From contig DOZA01000411.1 of NCBI GenBank assembly GCA_003518245.1, forward strand, positions 341-11,442: a stretch of DNA of 11,102 bases. Direction: 5' to 3'. The position numbers and the translations under genes are program-made. Within the stretch, counting starts at the first letter, position 1, and each line of letters begins with the position of its first letter. Below, piece by piece: positions 1-5,790 of this stretch. Source of the DNA: Bacteroidales bacterium. Lineage in GTDB: Bacteria; Bacteroidota; Bacteroidia; Bacteroidales; VadinHA17. The notes under the pieces were generated by a model that was given only the letters and a program-made list of their open reading frames with translations, was not told the DNA's origin and ran no database searches.

Positions 1-4
1 TCGA

Positions 5-37
5 TTCGAGGATCCTCGAAAAAGCTAGATGCTTTTT
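5..37. terminator. Two adjacent hairpins, possible terminator of a gene left of the window
   Basis: Two inverted repeats lie back to back. The first (5-20) is a perfect 16-bp palindrome that can fold as a 6-bp stem TTCGAG/CTCGAA with the tetraloop GATC. The second (19-37) is AAAAAGC, loop TAGAT, GCTTTTT. The A-stem/T-stem of the second is the usual form of a bidirectional intrinsic terminator, and no gene is visible before position 102, so ending an upstream transcript is a reasonable reading. The second hairpin is followed by GGG rather than more T, so termination strength is uncertain. Confidence 0.35.
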
Positions 38-101
38 GGGAACACTTCAACTATTCATAAAAATTTGCTTATCTTGTTGAGTTAATTTTAAATACCATGT
101 C

Positions 102-638
102 ATGAAGAAATTTATTCTTATTTCAGTATTATTATCGTTTACGATAATGACCGTTCATTCCCAGGATTCAAAACTTGAAGTTGGAAAGAAAATACCTGAA
201 TGGGCGCTGCCTGATGCTAAAGGTGAAACTCATACTATGGACACATGGGAAGGCAAGGTATTACAGATGAACTATGTTGATCCTGATGAGGAAGCACTAA
301 ATGATCATTTCAATGATGAAATAGACAAAGCCACTGATGTAGACAAAACGATTGACAGTAATTATTTCAAAGGTTTTGGAATTGTTGACTCCAAATCCAC
401 CTGGAAACCCAATGGTATAATTAAGATGATAGCAAAAAGGAAAGAGAAAAAATATGGTACCACCATACTTTTTGATAAAGAAGGTGAGCTTCATGAGAAA
501 TGGGATGTACCTATGGATAGCTATACTATTGTTATTGCTGACAAGAACCGCATTTGCAGAGCTTTATATAAGGGACGTGTACCAGAAGATGAAGTTGAAG
601 ATATTATTCAACTGATAATAGAACTGACGAAGGAATAA
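102..638 (+). CDS. Secreted YtfJ-like thioredoxin-fold protein
   Basis: A 178-residue protein with an N-terminal signal peptide (lysines at 2-3, hydrophobic 4-17, likely cleavage near HSQ at 19-21), so it should act in the periplasm. The rest resembles the YtfJ family: an opening strand with VGKKIPEW, GKVLQMNYVDP at about 51-61 where thioredoxins have the active site, TILFDKEGELHEKWDVP at about 121-137, and a VIADKNR strand followed by PEDEVEDII near the C terminus. The fold is thioredoxin-like, but the only cysteine is C152, near the C terminus, so the usual CxxC redox site is absent; a thiol-disulfide reaction is therefore not supported. The E. coli family member has no settled biochemical role. 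The ATG at 102 is chosen because the signal peptide begins there. The next gene on the same strand is 121 bases away, so it may be a separate transcript. Confidence 0.8.
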   Translation: MKKFILISVLLSFTIMTVHSQDSKLEVGKKIPEWALPDAKGETHTMDTWEGKVLQMNYVDPDEEALNDHFNDEIDKATDVDKTIDSNYFKGFGIVDSKSTWKPNGIIKMIAKRKEKKYGTTILFDKEGELHEKWDVPMDSYTIVIADKNRICRALYKGRVPEDEVEDIIQLIIELTKE

Positions 639-759
639 ATATTATTTACTTTTATTGGAACCTACATAATAATAAATTGCCTGTGTGAGTTATATATGTG
701 TGTAACAATAACTGTTTGCGCGCGTAAAATGTATATTAAACCTCTGAATTAAAATCATT

Positions 760-1575
760 ATGAAAAAGTATTTTCTTGCTTCAAGGGCTATTATTACCCT
801 CCTTATCATATCAATGGTAATGTTTAATTCTTCCTGCAAAAAGAAGGATAAAGGAGATGAAAAACCGGATCTTCCTCCCCAGGAAAGTCTGCTTATGGAC
901 TTCTCAGATTTCGATGAGCGTCCAGATACAAAAGGAACAACATATAATAATTTTGTTTATTCATTCCTGAATGTGGCTTTCTGGAACACTGTCACAACCA
1001 GCTCACTGGCATTTCCTGCGCTGGCCTACGTAAATATGGTTGGCCAGAACGCAAGGTACCTGGGCGATAATTCATGGGAATGGGCATATTATTTTACTTA
1101 TGAACAAACTGATTATGTAGCTACTTTTACAACCTCCAGGATTAATAACGAAACTTATTCGGCAGAAATGATGATTGCCGAAGAAGCTACTCCTGAAGCT
1201 GGTTTCAAGTGGTTTGACGGGGTTGTGCGCTTCGACCGTACAGCAGCTTCGTGGAATGTATACAAGGATGCGGCCAGCCCTGTGAAAGTGATAGAAGTAG
1301 ACTGGACAAAAAACTATGAAGCCAATACATCATCACTCACATATACTTATGTTGAACCTGCTCAGGATGAAACAGGCAGTTCCATTACTTTCGGGAAAGA
1401 TCCATCACTGGCATACAATGCCTGGTATACCATAAGCTTTTCTTCTGAAACAATAGAAATTCAGTGGGATATGGCAACCAAAGCAGGAAGGGTTAGAAAT
1501 GAAGATCATTTCCTCGATACTGACTGGCATTGCTGGGATGCAAGCCTGGTTGATATAGAATGTCCTGATCTATAA
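760..1575 (+). CDS. Probable outer-membrane lipoprotein of unknown function
   Basis: A 271-residue protein with a type II signal peptide: KK at 2-3, hydrophobic 10-22, and lipobox NSSC with the acylated cysteine at C26. The segment after the cysteine (KKKDKGDEKPD) is highly charged, which in Bacteroidetes is compatible with transport to the cell surface, although no exact export signal is clear. The mature part is rich in aromatic and beta-strand-like segments (for example WEWAYYFTYEQ, VRFDRTAASWNVYKD, WYTISFSSETIEIQWD) and suggests an all-beta domain. It ends in WHCWD and ECPDL; these two cysteines, about 10 residues apart, might form a disulfide. I do not recognise the family. The stop codon lies 3 bases from the stop of the convergent gene, with no terminator of usual form between. 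Confidence 0.7.
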   Translation: MKKYFLASRAIITLLIISMVMFNSSCKKKDKGDEKPDLPPQESLLMDFSDFDERPDTKGTTYNNFVYSFLNVAFWNTVTTSSLAFPALAYVNMVGQNARYLGDNSWEWAYYFTYEQTDYVATFTTSRINNETYSAEMMIAEEATPEAGFKWFDGVVRFDRTAASWNVYKDAASPVKVIEVDWTKNYEANTSSLTYTYVEPAQDETGSSITFGKDPSLAYNAWYTISFSSETIEIQWDMATKAGRVRNEDHFLDTDWHCWDASLVDIECPDL

Positions 1576-1578
1576 ACC

Positions 1579-2247
1579 TTACCTTATACGTATAGGGATA
1601 ACGTAAAAGAATATCGCGAAAAAATGTGATACACTGCCTGCCAGCACCATCAGGTGCCATACAAGGTGTGCATGATTGAATTTTGCTTTCCTGTAAAATA
1701 TAATGCCAAAGGTGTAGCAGGCTCCCCCGATGAAGATCCATATCAATCCCATTACAGGTAAAGACTTTATCAGCGGTACAATAGCTATCAGGAGCATCCA
1801 GCCCATACCGGCGTATAGTATGATATCTATTAATTTAGCACCATACTCTACCCTGTTGGGCTTTATAACTTTCATAAGGATACCTGTAATGGCCATAGCC
1901 CATTGCAAACCGAAAAGCACCCAGCCCATCGGGCCATGTAAGGCAACCAGTGCCAGCGGTGTATAAGTACCGGCTATAAGAAGGAATATTGCCGCCTGGT
2001 CAATTACAAAAAAAGCCTGTTTGAGTTTACCCACAGGTAAACCATGAGCAACAGCCGAAGCAAAATACAGCAGGACCATTGTTGATCCGAAAATTGCTGT
2101 ACTGACCACATGCCAGCCGTTACCTTTTATAGCAGAAGCAACTATCATTAGAGTCAGTCCCGCACTTGCAAGTATTGCTCCGGCAAAATGGGATAACCAG
2201 TTTGCTGTTTCTTCCTGCTTTGTAAATCTTCCTATATGCTCTGTCAT
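1579..2247 (-). CDS. trhA: PAQR-family membrane protein, hemolysin III / TrhA type
   Basis: A 222-residue protein with about seven hydrophobic membrane segments. The family signatures are present (numbered from the upstream GTG at 2256): EETANWLSHFAGA at 15-27, SxxxH at 67-71 (SAVAH), DQAAIFLLIAGTYTP at 86-100, and the final HxxxH...H set at 197, 201 and 211 (HLVWHLMVLAGSVSHF). The serine, aspartate and histidines match the intramembrane metal-binding site of PAQR receptors. Bacterial relatives are linked to membrane-energetics and fatty-acid homeostasis; the name hemolysin III is historical and toxicity is not implied. A GTG at 2254-2256 could start the protein three residues earlier; the ATG at 2247 is preferred because GTG starts are rarer. 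It lies 56 bases downstream of typA on the same strand and could be read from it or from its own promoter. Confidence 0.88.
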   Translation of the reverse strand: MTEHIGRFTKQEETANWLSHFAGAILASAGLTLMIVASAIKGNGWHVVSTAIFGSTMVLLYFASAVAHGLPVGKLKQAFFVIDQAAIFLLIAGTYTPLALVALHGPMGWVLFGLQWAMAITGILMKVIKPNRVEYGAKLIDIILYAGMGWMLLIAIVPLIKSLPVMGLIWIFIGGACYTFGIIFYRKAKFNHAHLVWHLMVLAGSVSHFFAIFFYVIPIRIR

Positions 2248-2267
2248 ATTCTCCACGTATAATAATG

Positions 2268-2298
2268 CAAAATTAGATTTTTAAACCAATTTAATAAA
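2268..2298 (-). promoter_or_regulatory. Candidate promoter for the PAQR gene
   Basis: On the minus strand TTTA (2298-2295), 19 bases, then TAATTTTG (2275-2268) fit the Bacteroidetes promoter TTTG-N19-TAnnTTTG with one mismatch in the -33 element and a perfect -7 element. It sits in the 56-base gap between typA and the PAQR gene, with the start about 20 bases downstream. The gap is AT-rich, so chance matches are possible. Confidence 0.4.
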
Positions 2299-2303
2299 TC
2301 ATT

Positions 2304-4070
2304 CTAAAAACTAATTTTCCTCATTCTCATGCTATGAGGTGTCAGCTCAAGGTATTCATCATCTTTAATATGCTCCATTGCCTCTTCAAGTGTAAACTTT
2401 AATGCCGGTGCGATCTTAAGGTTCTCATCAGTACCGGCAGCCCTCATATTGGTAAGCTTTTTGCCTTTGGTTATATTTATATCAAGGTCACCTACACGGG
2501 TATACTCCCCGACAACCTGTCCTTTATATACCTGTACACCCGGATCAATAAAGAATCTTCCCCTGTCCTGTAACCTGTCTATTGCATAGGTACTTGATTG
2601 CCCGTTTTCAATTGCTATCAACGAACCGTTTCGCTGTGTGCCCATTTCACCCTTATAAAGTCCATATCCCCTGAACCTGTGTGTCATGGTTGCTTCACCT
2701 GCTGTTGCGGTAAGAATATTGTTTCTCAGTCCAATAAGTCCCCGTGCAGGTATGTCAAATTCAAGATGAAGAAGATCACCCCTTGGTTCCATTATCAGAA
2801 GGTCACCTTTGGATCGTGTTACAAGTTCAATAGCTTTTCCAGAATATTCCTCCTGCACATCTATCACAAGAGTTTCAAAAGGCTCATTCCTTCTTCCATC
2901 AACATCCTTGAATATCACCTGTGGTTTACCTACCTGGAACTCATAACCCTCTCTTCTCATCGTCTCTACAAGAATAGAAAGATGAAGCAGTCCCCTGCCA
3001 AACACATTAAAACGATCTTCACAATCTGTTTCCTCAACCTTGAGAGCCAGGTTCTTCTCAGTCTCACGCATCAATCTTTCACGCAGGTGCCTGGAAGTTA
3101 CATAACGACCTTCCTTACCAAAAAAAGGCGAGTTATTTATTGTAAAAAGCATACTCATGGTGGGCTCATCAACCGATATTCTTGGCATGGGTTCAGGATT
3201 ATCCAGGTCGGCAACAGTATCACCTATCTCAAAATCATCAAGACCTACAATAGCACATATATCACCACTCCTTACATGACCTGTCTTTTCCTTCCCCAGG
3301 CCAATAAATTCGAAAAGCTCTTTCACCCTTACTGTCTTTCTGATATCATTTATCTTGCACAGCTTATAATCCTTTTCTTCTTCAATATCTCCCCTGAAGA
3401 CCCTTCCAATGGCAATCCGGCCCACATAACTTGAATAATCAAGTGAAGCTATCTGCATCTGTAAAGTTCCTTCCTTATATGGTGCTTCAGGTATTTCCTT
3501 TATGATCAGGTCAAGTAAAACCCTTATATTATCAGTCCTGTCTTTCCAGTCAGTGCTCATCCATCCTTCTTTGGACGAACCAAAAACTGTCTCAAAATCA
3601 AGTTGTTCCTCAGATGCATCAAGGTTGAACATAAGGTCAAAAATATCCTGTTGTACATTGTCGGGCCGGCAATTTGGTTTATCAACCTTGTTAATGACCA
3701 CTATGGGTTTCAGTCCCAGCTGAATAGCCTTGCTCAGGACAAAACGTGTCTGGGGCATTGTACCTTCAAAAGCATCAACAAGAAGAAGTACACCATCGGC
3801 CATCTTCAATACCCTTTCCACCTCACCACCGAAATCGGCATGACCGGGAGTATCAATAATATTGATCTTAACATCCCTGTAAGTTACCGAAACGTTTTTT
3901 GAAAGTATTGTTATTCCCCTTTCTCTTTCCAGATCGTTACTATCAAGAATCAGCTCCTTTGACTCATTTCTTATATCTAAAATCTTACATTCCTGTATTA
4001 TCCTGTCTACCAGTGTTGTTTTACCATGATCGACATGTGCTATTATGGCTACATTACGTATTGATTTCAT
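2304..4070 (-). CDS. typA: Translational GTPase TypA/BipA
   Basis: A 588-residue ribosome-associated GTPase related to EF-G and LepA, which acts in ribosome assembly and stress or cold adaptation. All GTPase motifs are visible, numbered from the chosen start: AHVDHGKTT at 11-19 (P-loop), RGITI at 51-55 (switch I), DTPGH at 73-77 (switch II) and NKVD at 127-130. The remaining domains carry family-typical stretches such as ISVDEPTMSM, LHLSILVETMRREGYEFQVGKP, PARGLIGLRN, FRGYG and LTPHSMRMRK at the C terminus. The length is close to the usual 600 residues. The frame is open for a further 47 codons to 4211, but the homology begins at MKSIRNVAIIAHVDHGK, and a promoter lies inside the extension, so the ATG at 4070 is the start. 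A PAQR gene follows on the same strand. Confidence 0.97.
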   Translation of the reverse strand: MKSIRNVAIIAHVDHGKTTLVDRIIQECKILDIRNESKELILDSNDLERERGITILSKNVSVTYRDVKINIIDTPGHADFGGEVERVLKMADGVLLLVDAFEGTMPQTRFVLSKAIQLGLKPIVVINKVDKPNCRPDNVQQDIFDLMFNLDASEEQLDFETVFGSSKEGWMSTDWKDRTDNIRVLLDLIIKEIPEAPYKEGTLQMQIASLDYSSYVGRIAIGRVFRGDIEEEKDYKLCKINDIRKTVRVKELFEFIGLGKEKTGHVRSGDICAIVGLDDFEIGDTVADLDNPEPMPRISVDEPTMSMLFTINNSPFFGKEGRYVTSRHLRERLMRETEKNLALKVEETDCEDRFNVFGRGLLHLSILVETMRREGYEFQVGKPQVIFKDVDGRRNEPFETLVIDVQEEYSGKAIELVTRSKGDLLIMEPRGDLLHLEFDIPARGLIGLRNNILTATAGEATMTHRFRGYGLYKGEMGTQRNGSLIAIENGQSSTYAIDRLQDRGRFFIDPGVQVYKGQVVGEYTRVGDLDINITKGKKLTNMRAAGTDENLKIAPALKFTLEEAMEHIKDDEYLELTPHSMRMRKISF

Positions 4071-4089
4071 TGTTTTTTGAATTAAGCCG

Positions 4090-4097
4090 CAAAGGTA
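4090..4097 (-). promoter_or_regulatory. -7 element of the typA promoter
   Basis: The minus strand reads TACCTTTG, a perfect TAnnTTTG element, 19 bases upstream of the typA ATG, giving a very short leader. At the -33 spacing only a weak TTC is found. The location between the true typA start and the open upstream frame supports the shorter typA protein. Confidence 0.6.
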
Positions 4098-4164
4098 GTG
4101 TTTAGATTTGAATAATGAATTATCGGAGTAACGTAATAATGGAATGATTTGTTGATTTGCTATA

Positions 4165-4199
4165 TTCGCTTTTCGCTTTTCGATATTCGCCATTCGATA
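4165..4199. repeat. Five 7-bp tandem units, TTCGNNN
   Basis: Five consecutive heptamers all begin with TTCG: TTCGCTT twice, then TTCGATA, TTCGCCA and TTCGATA. The first four positions are invariant and the last three drift. The tract lies in the typA/NTPase divergent spacer, upstream of both promoters, and contains no gene. Confidence 0.85.
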
Positions 4200-4268
4200 T
4201 TTTCCCTGCATTCAATTCTTTCAGCCTCTACATGCGCCATGTCTGGTACATCTACATTAGTTTTTAAC

Positions 4269-4310
4269 CTTTTGTCTTTTGTCTTCTTGGTTTTGTCTTC
4301 TTAGTTTTGT
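4269..4310. repeat. Six 7-bp tandem units, YTTTTGT-like
   Basis: Six consecutive heptamers: CTTTTGT twice, CTTCTTG, GTTTTGT, CTTCTTA and GTTTTGT. The last four form a near-perfect 14-bp duplication. The sequence is unrelated to the TTCG heptamers 70 bases to the left. The repeat supplies both elements of a promoter for the next gene. Confidence 0.85.
4278..4309 (+). promoter_or_regulatory. Promoter of the MobB-like gene, built from heptamer units
   Basis: TTTG (4278-4281), a 20-base spacer and TAGTTTTG (4302-4309) match both Bacteroidetes promoter elements in full. The TTG start codon of the NTPase gene follows 22 bases later. Both elements are parts of the 7-bp repeat: the two TTTG cores are exactly four units (28 bp) apart, and the TA of the -7 element arises where one unit ends in TTA instead of TTG. 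Confidence 0.55.
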
Positions 4311-4331
4311 CCTGGATATAACTATAGCAAC

Positions 4332-4865
4332 TTGACCACTCAGCATCATCATAACCTCCTCATTATTGCCGGTACCGGCCGTAACAGTGGTAAAACGGCA
4401 CTGGCATGCAGAATAATTGAAAGATTCACTCATCTTAAACCTGTAGCAGTTAAGATCAGTCCCCATTTTCATAAACCGGGTCCGGGTCTACTGGAATATT
4501 ATATTGGAAAAGATTACGGGATATACAGTGAGACAGAAATAATGGGAAATAAGGACTCCTCACGCATGCTTTGCTCAGGTGCATCAGCTGTTTATTACAT
4601 TCAGGCAACTGATTCTTCAGTAATACAGGCATTCAATACCATTCTGCCTGAAATAAGCGATAAATTACCTGTTATTTGTGAATCGTCATCACTTGGAAAA
4701 TATATTATTCCCGGGGTATTATTCATTGCCGACAATGACAATATCAGGAATAAAAAGGATATCTCCGGCTTACTCTCAGATAACCGGCATGTTTTTTATC
4801 CCTGTGCAGATGATCATGACATAAGCTTACTCAGTTTCTCGGGAAGCCGCTGGTTCTTCGGGTAA
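4332..4865 (+). CDS. Small MobB-like P-loop NTPase, TTG start
   Basis: A 177-residue protein with a Walker A motif GTGRNSGKT at 14-22 directly after an N-terminal hydrophobic strand. It resembles MobB, the GTP-binding partner in molybdopterin guanine dinucleotide synthesis: VAVKISPHFH at 38-47 in place of the usual KHxxH strand, a DSSR...SGAS stretch at 75-85, and CESSSLGKYIIPGVLFIAD at 116-134, which corresponds to the VEsns...iPd segment of that family. No other molybdenum cofactor gene is in the window, so substrate and pathway are unassigned; a generic SIMIBI-class NTPase is the safe call. The only usable start ahead of the Walker A is TTG at 4332: an in-frame TAG stands at 4302-4304, no ATG or GTG lies between, and the first internal ATG (M71) would remove the nucleotide site. 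Its 3' end overlaps the convergent LexA-like gene by 39 bases. Confidence 0.75.
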   Translation: MTTQHHHNLLIIAGTGRNSGKTALACRIIERFTHLKPVAVKISPHFHKPGPGLLEYYIGKDYGIYSETEIMGNKDSSRMLCSGASAVYYIQATDSSVIQAFNTILPEISDKLPVICESSSLGKYIIPGVLFIADNDNIRNKKDISGLLSDNRHVFYPCADDHDISLLSFSGSRWFFG

Positions 4866-5663
4866 TTCAGTGTTTTTCTTTTTAAGTATATCCAGATCAT
4901 GTTTCATCCTGGCAACCGTATTTATCAGTTCTTTTTCCGGTAATACCGGTTCAGGTAACTCATCACTGATATAATGAATAAACCTCCATACTTCCCTTAC
5001 TTCACTGATCCTCACACTAAAAGGATCATAGATAGGGTTAAGGGAATAAAGAAAGAGTTTGCCTTCATTCTTTATCCTGTTCTCAACTATCTTAAACATT
5101 ATACCGTCGTCCATTGTAAAGATGATATATGCTTTCCCGTCGATGATATCGAACCAGTCCTGCACATATTCGCCCGTGACCCACGAGCCATCAGGAATAG
5201 GCAGCATTGAATCACCTTTAAGCTGAAAAGTGCGGTATTTCCTGTTTGACGAAAGGAAAGGCAGCTTAAACACCGGAAGTTCACTAATAAAATCAGGATC
5301 GGCATAACCGGTCATATAACCGGCCTTTGCTTTTTCAGGCACAAGCTCAATATTTTCGATATTCTCATTATCAACAGTGGTGGCCAGCACCCTCATGTTA
5401 CTACCGCTGAGGTAGGCATCAAAGCCCCTTTCCAGTTCTCCCAGCTGACTTTCAGTAAGTTTGCTGAGATCCATTTTCAGCAAGGTGTCAACAGCTATCT
5501 CATAATATTTTGAAAAAGCAATAAGCACTTCAATACCCGGCTCAGCCACGTTATTCTCATAGCCGCTGAGGGTAGATCTCTTTAATCCCAGTACCGATGC
5601 AACATCATCCTGGGTTCTGCCCTTTCTTTTGCGAAGAAACTTAATATTTTTTGCAAAATTCAT
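4827..5663 (-). CDS. LexA-like repressor: Cro/CI HTH plus S24 autoprotease
   Basis: A 278-residue regulator. Residues 5-62 form an XRE/Cro-CI helix-turn-helix (RTQDDVASVLGLKRSTLSGYE as core), unlike the winged helix of classical LexA. Residues 108-232 form an S24 peptidase domain: a likely self-cleavage bond A114-G115 (AKAGY), nucleophile S152 in KGDSM, and general base K191 in MFKIV, 39 residues later as in LexA and UmuD. This implies RecA-stimulated self-cleavage and derepression after DNA damage. An additional tail from about 240 (EKELINTVARMKHDLDILKKK) is predicted by eye to be a coiled coil. The gene is divergent from a Y-family polymerase/dnaE operon, and two palindromes in the spacer make that operon and the gene itself the obvious targets. 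A phage-type CI-like regulator is the alternative, but no phage genes are near. Confidence 0.88.
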   Translation of the reverse strand: MNFAKNIKFLRKRKGRTQDDVASVLGLKRSTLSGYENNVAEPGIEVLIAFSKYYEIAVDTLLKMDLSKLTESQLGELERGFDAYLSGSNMRVLATTVDNENIENIELVPEKAKAGYMTGYADPDFISELPVFKLPFLSSNRKYRTFQLKGDSMLPIPDGSWVTGEYVQDWFDIIDGKAYIIFTMDDGIMFKIVENRIKNEGKLFLYSLNPIYDPFSVRISEVREVWRFIHYISDELPEPVLPEKELINTVARMKHDLDILKKKNTELPEEPAASRETE

Positions 5664-5668
5664 ATTGA

Positions 5669-5687
5669 ATGATTATATTATAGTCAT
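5669..5687. promoter_or_regulatory. Operator-like palindrome 1 (leader of the LexA-like gene)
   Basis: The 19-base sequence ATGATTATATTATAGTCAT is an inverted repeat with one mismatched pair apart from the centre, of form TGATTA-N5-TAGTCA. It lies just upstream of the regulator's ATG (5663), within the predicted leader, and shares its half-sites and spacing with the neighbouring palindrome at 5692-5710. Confidence 0.6.
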
Positions 5688-5691
5688 AAAA

Positions 5692-5710
5692 TTGATTAAT
5701 TTTTAATCAA
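5692..5710. promoter_or_regulatory. Operator-like palindrome 2 (on the LexA-like promoter)
   Basis: TTGATTAATTTTTAATCAA has perfect 8-bp arms around a TTT centre, of form TGATTA-N5-TAATCA. It overlaps the -7 element (5708-5715) and the predicted start of the regulator's transcript, the classic position for autorepression. A weak plus-strand -7 candidate TAGTTTTA (5721-5728) for the polymerase operon would put this palindrome over its -33 region, so one bound dimer could block both directions. Confidence 0.7.
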
Positions 5711-5738
5711 AGGTAGAATATAGTTTTAATATATGCAA
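5708..5738 (-). promoter_or_regulatory. Promoter of the LexA-like gene
   Basis: On the minus strand TTG (5738-5736), 20 bases, then TACCTTTG (5715-5708) fit the Bacteroidetes promoter well. Transcription should begin near 5702, inside palindrome 2, about 38 bases before the ATG. Confidence 0.65.
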
Positions 5739-5755
5739 GAAAAACAGTCAGAGAA

Positions 5756-5788
5756 GTTGAGAGTGGGTTGAGAATGAGTTGAGAAATA
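5756..5788. repeat. Three 11-bp tandem units, GTTGAGANNNN
   Basis: GTTGAGAGTGG, GTTGAGAATGA and GTTGAGAAATA follow one another without gaps and end two bases before the polymerase ATG at 5791. The first seven bases are identical in all three. The period is about one helical turn, and the tract occupies the place where the ribosome binds. Confidence 0.85.
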
Positions 5789-5790
5789 AA

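Noticed and set aside
1582..1597. Inverted repeat around TATACGTATA at the convergent lipoprotein/PAQR gene ends, possible terminator
   Set aside because: The palindrome has no proper loop or T-tract and is made of the last PAQR codons; a terminator cannot be supported.
2598..3434. A 278-codon open frame on the plus strand opposite typA
   Set aside because: It is antisense to a strongly conserved gene, has no recognisable domain, and its cysteine-, histidine- and lysine-rich composition looks like a frame shadow.
4071..4211. A 47-codon N-terminal extension of typA in open frame
   Set aside because: Family homology starts at the ATG at 4070, the extension is lysine- and asparagine-rich translation of the TTCG heptamer region, and a good -7 element lies inside it.
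4239..4304. A 21-residue hydrophobic mini-ORF ahead of the NTPase gene, resembling a leader peptide
   Set aside because: Its hydrophobic part is merely the translation of the CTTTTGT repeat, it lies upstream of the predicted transcript start, and nothing shows it is translated.
4332..4865. The P-loop protein as an ImuA/RecA-like member of the mutagenesis cassette
   Set aside because: It is short, its motifs after the Walker A resemble MobB rather than the RecA fold, and it is transcribed convergently with the regulator rather than in the polymerase operon.
5721..5728. TAGTTTTA as the -7 element of the dinB promoter
   Set aside because: One mismatch in the -7 element and no -33 element at 19-21 bases; mentioned under the operator but too weak for its own entry.
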